NCBI GenBank assembly: GCA_003230795.1
Contig: QIGM01000574.1
Coordinates: forward strand, 1 to 9,790
Source of the DNA: a bacterium
GTDB taxonomy: Bacteria; Bdellovibrionota_C; UBA2361; SZUA-149
Length of the DNA stretch: 9,790 nucleotides
Reading direction: 5' to 3'
In this document: piece after piece, positions 6,131-9,790 of the stretch
Position numbering within the stretch: position 1 is the first letter of the stretch
Layout: each line of letters begins with the position of its first letter
Position numbers and translations under genes: made by a program
The notes under the pieces: generated by a model
The model's input: only the letters and a program-made list of their open reading frames with translations
Told to the model about the DNA's origin: nothing
Database searches by the model: none

Positions 6131-6942
6131 GGCTCAATCGTTACAGCTGACGAGTCCTCTACCGTTATCTCTTTCTCTGTATTCGCCAACTCTGCAAATT
6201 GCTCGCTCCACTCCATAATAGTTTTTCTCGCGTGGGCGTAGAACTGATAATCTTTGAGCGTCACGACTGCGAGCTTATCAGCCTCTCGATCGGCAAGTGA
6301 GAGGAGTAACTCACCGTCTTTCCCATCGTAGATGTTGGCCTCAAAAGCCACGCTTCCACCGCCTGCGCGCGATATCAATCCACCGCCGGGCACAAAAAAA
6401 CCAAGTGTCGTGCCGATCGCGTTTATATGCACTTTAGTTGCGACCACCTCCACAAGTGCATACTCGATAATCAAACTCTCTTCATCAGGCTCCGTAACGA
6501 TTTTCCAACGATTGGATTCGTGATTTTCAAACGCATTTTGAAGCTCGCTGTCAAAATGCGCGGCTAGCTCTTTGACATCTTTTTCGTATTCTTCTCGATC
6601 GAGCGAATTTAGCTCAGACCACCAACCTTTCTCTAGTAGAAAGTCAGTCCGCACCGGCAATAGGTAAAGCTTCGTTGTCTCTGCTCGTCGCTGATAGAAC
6701 ATATCCTCGTCTTTATACCAGACACCATGAAAGGGAGAGCGAGCCCGCTCTTCTTTCAAATCAAGAACTGAAGGAATAAAGCCTGCACGTTCGGCCGAAC
6801 CCGCCTTAAGAACTTGATTCGCTTGAGAGCAGGAAGATAATGCTACGAGAAGAGAGAACATCAGCGACAAACTCCGAAGGAGACGTCTGAGACTAGGAGC
6901 AGGCGAGAGAGCGGAGACATTGTAAGGAATTTGCGTTTTCAT
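6124..6942 (-). CDS. Outer-membrane-type lipoprotein, DUF3313-like
   Basis: The 272-residue precursor has a basic segment (RRLLR, 19-23), a hydrophobic core and a lipobox LSSC with Cys38 as the lipidation site. The signal region is longer than usual; an internal start at Met28 (MFSLLVALSSC) would lack the basic residues, so the upstream ATG with AGGTGG before it is kept. The mature part contains GFIPSVLDL near its start, a LYLLPV strand (92-97), a central helical region, a Gly-rich PGGGLI...AGGGSV segment (185-197) and IYDGKDGELL (204-213). This order recalls the DUF3313 lipoprotein family, whose function is unknown to me beyond envelope location. Residue +2 after the Cys is Ser, compatible with outer membrane sorting. 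It lies downstream of, and in the same direction as, other minus-strand genes but has its own likely promoter. Confidence 0.8.
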   Translation of the reverse strand: MKTQIPYNVSALSPAPSLRRLLRSLSLMFSLLVALSSCSQANQVLKAGSAERAGFIPSVLDLKEERARSPFHGVWYKDEDMFYQRRAETTKLYLLPVRTDFLLEKGWWSELNSLDREEYEKDVKELAAHFDSELQNAFENHESNRWKIVTEPDEESLIIEYALVEVVATKVHINAIGTTLGFFVPGGGLISRAGGGSVAFEANIYDGKDGELLLSLADREADKLAVVTLKDYQFYAHARKTIMEWSEQFAELANTEKEITVEDSSAVTIEPW

Positions 6943-6963
6943 AGGCCACCTAAAGCTAAGATA

Positions 6964-6985
6964 CAGTGCATTTAACTCAGCACTG
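6964..6985. repeat. Small inverted repeat in lipoprotein leader
   Basis: CAGTGC (6964-6969) and GCACTG (6980-6985) form a perfect 6-bp stem with a 10-nt loop. It lies between the predicted -10 element and the lipoprotein start codon, so it would be in the mRNA leader or act as an operator. Short enough to be chance. Confidence 0.35.
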
Positions 6986-6993
6986 AAGACCTT

Positions 6994-7022
6994 AGCATAG
7001 CAACTTTGATTACTGTAAAAGC
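6994..7022 (-). promoter_or_regulatory. Candidate extended -10 promoter for the lipoprotein gene
   Basis: On the minus strand TGCTATGCT (7002-6994) matches the extended -10 form TGnTATnnT. A -35 box at the usual distance is poor (GCTTTT, 7022-7017), as is common with extended -10 promoters. A start of transcription near 6987 would give a leader of about 45 bases. Confidence 0.4.
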
Positions 7023-7059
7023 ATTTAAGACGCTCAGAGGAGTTCTATCGACGTCTTAA
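7018..7059 (-). terminator. Possible terminator of the binding-protein gene
   Basis: CGTCTTAA (7052-7059) overlaps the stop codon of the binding-protein gene and pairs perfectly with TTAAGACG (7025-7032), with a 19-nt loop. On the minus strand the stem is followed by ATGCTTTTAC. The stem is AT-rich and the loop long, so this is a weak call. Confidence 0.35.
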
Positions 7060-7943
7060 CGGACCATCTTAAGCTCTCGAGCTACATCTTCGATTCCTTG
7101 AAAATCTGAACTCTTTGCGGGAATCAGCTTCTTGCGTAGCATGGCAGACAGGATTTTTTCGTCGTCAATGGAAACAAGCGCGTTTTGCACCTTCTCCGTA
7201 AAACCCGCACCAAAACGCTCATCAAGAACAGGATGGGCTGTCCAGTTGTAATCAGCATAAGGTGGGGTTTTCCAAATCACCTTAACAGTTTCAGCATCGG
7301 ACTTACCTGAAGCTGTTCTCTTGTCGTACACTTTATAGTTTACCGCACCGACCTGATACTTCCCAGACTCTACTAACTCAACAGTCTTATCGTGGCTTCC
7401 AGAAAACCCAACAGGCTTACTAAAAAACTCTTCTGGAGATTTCTTGGTATTCTCTTGTATAAAAAACTCAGGCATAAGGCGACCTGAAGTCGAACTTCTC
7501 GAACCAAAGGTAAAGCTAAGGTCAGCAATACCCAAAGGGAACTCGTCCGAGCGCTCTAGTCCGGACTCCTTGTGCGCGATGATGTAGGAATAATAGTTAG
7601 GATCTGCCTCACCCTGCGCAATAGCCTCAGCTCCTTTCACCGCAAGTCTCGCTTGAACTCCAGTAAGTCCACCAAACCAAGCTAGTTGGATATCACCGTT
7701 CTTGAACATTTCGACCGAGGCTTGGTAATCCGTAGACGGAATATACTCGGTTGGAATACCCAGTCTTTCTGAAAGATAATCAGCGAGCGGCTGGAATTTC
7801 TCTTTGAGTTCAGTAGTGTTTTGATCGGGGATCGCAGAAAACTTTAATACATGCCTCTCTTCGGCGAATGCCGAAGTAACTAAAAATAGAGACAGGTAAA
7901 AGAACACTACTAAGGAAATACTTCTATTATTCTGAAAGTACAT
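7056..7943 (-). CDS. Periplasmic substrate-binding protein, phosphonate/selenate ABC transporter type
   Basis: The start chosen gives 295 residues. It has a Tat-independent signal peptide: hydrophobic core LVVFFYLSLFLV and cleavage after SAFA, before EERHVLKF. The frame is open upstream to 8036, but those 31 codons have no ribosome site and would bury the signal peptide; GGAG at 7954-7957 sits 10 bases before the chosen ATG, slightly far. Mature motifs, all typical of the PhnD-like group annotated as putative selenate binding proteins (recalled): FSAIPDQN, LADYLSERLG, WFGGLTGVQARL, FTFGSRSSTSGRLMP, GFSGSHDKTVELVESG, VIWKTPPYADYNW. It would capture an oxyanion in the periplasm for an ABC importer. 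No ATPase or permease gene is adjacent, so partners must be elsewhere or absent. True ligand cannot be told from sequence. Confidence 0.88.
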   Translation of the reverse strand: MYFQNNRSISLVVFFYLSLFLVTSAFAEERHVLKFSAIPDQNTTELKEKFQPLADYLSERLGIPTEYIPSTDYQASVEMFKNGDIQLAWFGGLTGVQARLAVKGAEAIAQGEADPNYYSYIIAHKESGLERSDEFPLGIADLSFTFGSRSSTSGRLMPEFFIQENTKKSPEEFFSKPVGFSGSHDKTVELVESGKYQVGAVNYKVYDKRTASGKSDAETVKVIWKTPPYADYNWTAHPVLDERFGAGFTEKVQNALVSIDDEKILSAMLRKKLIPAKSSDFQGIEDVARELKMVR

Positions 7944-8046
7944 GCTGAAAATATCTCCGCAAATATTGCCATTATTAGTTTCGCTAGCACACGTAGCGAT
8001 GACCTTTCGAGGATGATGAGGATGATATAGATCCATGCACTTTGCA

Positions 8047-8074
8047 ATATAGTCATTACGGAATAGAATTCCCG
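8047..8074 (+). repeat. Third, partial copy of the 136-bp repeat end
   Basis: These 28 bases start with ATATAGTCAT and end with GAATTCCCG, and match the outer end of the right copy of the large element (1485-1512, complement) at 22 of 28 positions. It folds as GGAAT-AGA-ATTCC. Homology stops after 8074, so it is a fragment or a shared end of a dispersed family. It lies upstream of the binding-protein gene. Confidence 0.55.
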
Positions 8075-8096
8075 TTATTTCTTAAGTGCAAACTCC

Positions 8097-8108
8097 CACA
8101 CACACACA
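8097..8108. repeat. (CA)6 simple repeat
   Basis: Six tandem CA units lie between the pilin stop codon and the partial repeat copy. It is outside coding sequence, so length change would not alter a reading frame of the listed genes. Confidence 0.8.
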
Positions 8109-8119
8109 GCGCCCGCTCT

Positions 8120-8596
8120 CTACTCGTCAATGATGAACGTTGCTCTACCATTTTCACCTAGGCGAAAGCGCCCAACGGCAAGATTTCCATCATCAAGCAT
8201 GCGGTCAAGCGTTGCCAACAATTCAATGCGAGCGGTAGGCTGAAATATTGAGATTCCAGCATAAGGATAGACATCAGACCCTTCCCAGTTATAATGCCCG
8301 CCAAGTGGTGTCTCCCTAGCCCATGTATCAGCAGAGATATACTCAGTCATACCGGCGGGAAGAGTCTCGTGACTATCAGGAGGGAAGTCTTCGTTGTCCA
8401 CGGTATAAGCATGAAAGGCAGAAGCAAAACCGCGCATTTCCTCTGCCGTTCGTGCGACATTCGCTCTCTCCCGGTATCCCGCATAAGCGGGAATCGCAAT
8501 TGAGGCTAAAACACCGATTATTGCTATTACCACCAGCAGCTCAATCAGGGTGAAGCCCTTCGCTGAGGATAGGTCAATCTTAGAAACTTGCCGCAT
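8120..8596 (-). CDS. Type IV pilin-like / pseudopilin protein with prepilin cleavage motif
   Basis: The 158-residue product starts at ATG 8596-8594 behind GGAG (8602-8605); the frame is open further upstream, but that part lacks a ribosome site. A 14-residue basic leader ends in Lys-Gly, followed by [20 protein letters not shown], the classic N-methylated class III signal with Glu5 of the mature form. Prepilin peptidase would cut after Gly14 and methylate Phe. The long N-terminal helix continues ([20 protein letters not shown]) into a short, Cys-free globular domain (about 95 residues), small for a major pilin and closer to type II secretion pseudopilins or minor pilins. No other pilus or secretion gene is adjacent, so its machine is unknown. 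A stable hairpin sits in its leader. Confidence 0.88.
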   Translation of the reverse strand: MRQVSKIDLSSAKGFTLIELLVVIAIIGVLASIAIPAYAGYRERANVARTAEEMRGFASAFHAYTVDNEDFPPDSHETLPAGMTEYISADTWARETPLGGHYNWEGSDVYPYAGISIFQPTARIELLATLDRMLDDGNLAVGRFRLGENGRATFIIDE

Positions 8597-8613
8597 TATC
8601 GCTCCGAATGTAT

Positions 8614-8633
8614 CTCTCGGCTCGCGCCGAGAG
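8614..8633 (-). promoter_or_regulatory. GC-rich hairpin in pilin mRNA leader
   Basis: CTCTCGGC (8614-8621) and GCCGAGAG (8626-8633) form a perfect 8-bp stem with a 4-nt loop, 17 bases upstream of the pilin start codon and just before its GGAG site. No T-run follows on the minus strand, so a leader or stability hairpin is more likely than a terminator. Confidence 0.5.
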
Positions 8634-8683
8634 GGACCATAGGAAAAGAACTGCAATATACAGACCAATCTATGCCTAAGTGA

Positions 8684-8860
8684 TTAGGGTGACTTGCCTA
8701 ACTTCGAGGTGACAAAATTTGCTCGGGGTAAATAAATTGTCTCAATAGCGTCCTCAAGTTCGGTGTCATAGTAACTCTCTACTTTCCTGTTTTTCGATCT
8801 CCAGGCGACTTCGACTTTCTCTGTTCGCCATACCCAAGCCGACCTGATATAGCTTTCTAC
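8684..8860 (-). other. Open frame of 58 codons without a start, between pilin and phosphatase genes
   Basis: One minus-strand frame is open from 8860 to TAA at 8686-8684. The conceptual product looks protein-like (EVAWRSKNRKVESYYDTELE, then DAIETIYLPRANF), but there is no ATG, GTG or TTG in frame. It shares the region with the predicted promoter of the phosphatase gene. It may be the tail of a decayed gene or chance; nothing else of note is seen in 8669-8824. Confidence 0.15.
8825..8853 (+). promoter_or_regulatory. Candidate promoter of the inositol-phosphatase gene
   Basis: TCGCCA (8825-8830, four of six with the -35 consensus), a 17-base spacer and TATAGC (8848-8853) preceded by TGA give an extended -10 promoter. 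Transcription would begin around 8859-8861, at or just before the ATG at 8863, so the mRNA would be almost leaderless. This fits the absence of a Shine-Dalgarno site there. Confidence 0.45.
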
Positions 8861-8862
8861 CT

Positions 8863-9708
8863 ATGGATATTAACAAAATAAGTTCTGTCTGCGAAACCGT
8901 GTTACGACGTATCGGCGAGCGCATGCGTGAGAACTTTAGCGACCACAGCGCTCGCGCGGCTTCATTGGGCGTATCCCTGAAGGGTCCTGCCGACTTTGTG
9001 ACCGAGATTGACATGTGGGCTGAGGCACAGGTTGCTGAAGCAGTGCAGACCAATTTTCCAGACCATCTGCTTATTGGGGAAGAAACTTCGGATCAGCTGC
9101 TTGCGAACAATCCAGGCAGCTCCTTGGCTGACCTCTCCGAAAAAGGCTTATGCTGGATTGTTGATCCCATCGATGGCACCGCGAACTTTGTCAGCGGAGC
9201 GCCCTTGAGCGTGGTCTCTGTCGGCGTGCTGCAGGACGGAGAGCTGCTTTTCGGTATGGTGTATGATCCTGCACGTGACGAACTTTTTTCCGCCACGCGA
9301 GACAAAGGTGCATATCTAAACGGTGTGAAAATCCACGTCAGTCCTCAAGACGATCCCACTCGTGCGGTAGTAGCAACCGGTTTTGCTCATGATCGCATGA
9401 ATAATTGGGAGAAGTATAAACCTGCACATGAATCCCTTCTTACTAGCGTCGGCAAGGTGCGAATGCTTGGCTCTACGGCCTTGGAAATGTGCTTGGTTGC
9501 CTGCGGAAGACTGGATGGCTTCGTACAACAGGGACCCAAATCTTGGGATGTAGCAGGCTCGACGATTATCGTTACAGAGGCAGGTGGAAGAGTGGGTAGC
9601 ATCCCTGAACCTGTCGATGACCCGTATAGTATATTTTCACAGTCAGTTATAGCCTCAAACGGAAAGCTACATGCTCGACTTCACGCAATAGCCAATCCGC
9701 AAAAATAG
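8863..9708 (+). CDS. Inositol monophosphatase family protein (SuhB/IMPase-like)
   Basis: The 281-residue enzyme has the full Mg-dependent phosphatase signature: IGEE (71-74), the metal-binding WIVDPIDGTANFV (98-110, D101 and D104), and C-terminal SWDVAGSTIIVTEAGG (227-242, with Asp229). Further family marks are TEID at 47-50, YDPARDELFSA (134-144) and LGSTALEMC (202-210). The family hydrolyses inositol 1-phosphate or related sugar and nucleotide phosphates in the cytoplasm; which substrate applies cannot be told. Length is normal. The start at ATG 8863 gives the usual N-terminus of the family but has no Shine-Dalgarno site; a promoter just upstream suggests a nearly leaderless transcript. A perfect 32-bp inverted repeat begins at the base after the stop codon. 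Confidence 0.93.
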   Translation: MDINKISSVCETVLRRIGERMRENFSDHSARAASLGVSLKGPADFVTEIDMWAEAQVAEAVQTNFPDHLLIGEETSDQLLANNPGSSLADLSEKGLCWIVDPIDGTANFVSGAPLSVVSVGVLQDGELLFGMVYDPARDELFSATRDKGAYLNGVKIHVSPQDDPTRAVVATGFAHDRMNNWEKYKPAHESLLTSVGKVRMLGSTALEMCLVACGRLDGFVQQGPKSWDVAGSTIIVTEAGGRVGSIPEPVDDPYSIFSQSVIASNGKLHARLHAIANPQK

Positions 9709-9790
9709 TATCAGTTCCCACTTACCCCTTTTTTTACCGACCACGACAATGGTCATGTTCGGTAAAAAAAGGGGTAAGTGGGAACTGATA
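9709..9790. repeat. Perfect 32-bp inverted repeat directly after the phosphatase stop codon
   Basis: The left arm 9709-9740 is exactly complementary to the right arm 9759-9790, with an 18-nt loop that can pair internally (GACCA/TGGTC, 9739-9743 with 9750-9754). The stem contains T7/A7. The arm starts at the first base after TAG, and its partner ends at the last base of the window. The T-run is on the 5' side of the stem, so it is not a textbook terminator, though it would fold strongly at the 3' end of the mRNA. Confidence 0.85.

Noticed and set aside
7944..8036. N-terminal extension of the binding protein by 31 codons
   Set aside because: No ribosome site before 8036, composition unlike a signal peptide, and it would place the hydrophobic signal core at residues 40-53.
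8597..8668. N-terminal extension of the pilin-like protein by 24 codons
   Set aside because: It would span the leader hairpin and give an overlong prepilin leader; the internal ATG has a well-placed GGAG.
8766..9053. Minus-strand 95-codon frame opposite the phosphatase gene start
   Set aside because: Mostly antisense to well-supported coding sequence, with no domain or ribosome site.
9709..9790. Calling the terminal inverted repeat a standard intrinsic terminator
   Set aside because: The T-run lies in the 5' arm of the stem and the right arm is not followed by T residues within the window.

Overview
The window reads as a piece of a Gram-negative chromosome, most likely from a proteobacterium: it carries a lipoprotein with a lipobox, a periplasmic solute-binding protein with a cleavable signal peptide, a type IV pilin-like protein and clear Shine-Dalgarno sites. 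By eye the base composition is close to balanced, slightly AT-rich. No RNA genes, CRISPR array or transposase gene were seen. The organism cannot be named from this sequence alone.

Layout. (1) 78-980 (+): unrecognised all-helical protein, closed by a hairpin terminator. (2) About 1032-1612: no credible gene, but a large imperfect inverted repeat (1087-1512) whose arms each hold a 136-bp unit ending in ATAGTCATC/GATGACTAT. A terminator for the opposite strand follows (1561-1590). (3) 4278-1613 (-): a possible 37-codon leader ORF, a MoxR-type AAA+ ATPase and a DUF2201-type protein (HExxH plus VWA with complete MIDAS), closely spaced and apparently one operon. (4) 4279-4673: divergent regulatory region with two different families of short direct repeats and a hairpin covering the leader ORF's ribosome site. 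(5) 4674-5945 (+): helical, HEAT-like protein whose C-terminal part resembles that of the first gene; hairpin terminator after it. (6) 6124-6942 (-): DUF3313-like lipoprotein. (7) 7056-7943 (-): phosphonate/selenate-type binding protein without transporter partners, with a short third copy of the repeat end upstream. (8) 8120-8596 (-): prepilin-like protein. (9) 8863-9708 (+): inositol monophosphatase family enzyme, followed directly by a perfect 32-bp inverted repeat that reaches the last base of the window.

How the genes may work together. Established knowledge: MoxR ATPases pair with VWA proteins as chaperone or remodelling machines (RavA-ViaA is the best known pair). Here the pair is bracketed by two helical-repeat proteins that look distantly related, both starting after a basic or hydrophobic N-terminal stretch. 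I infer that 78-5945 may be one accessory module in which the helical proteins are clients or adaptors. The rest (lipoprotein, binding protein, pilin, phosphatase) looks like ordinary chromosomal content without an evident common pathway.
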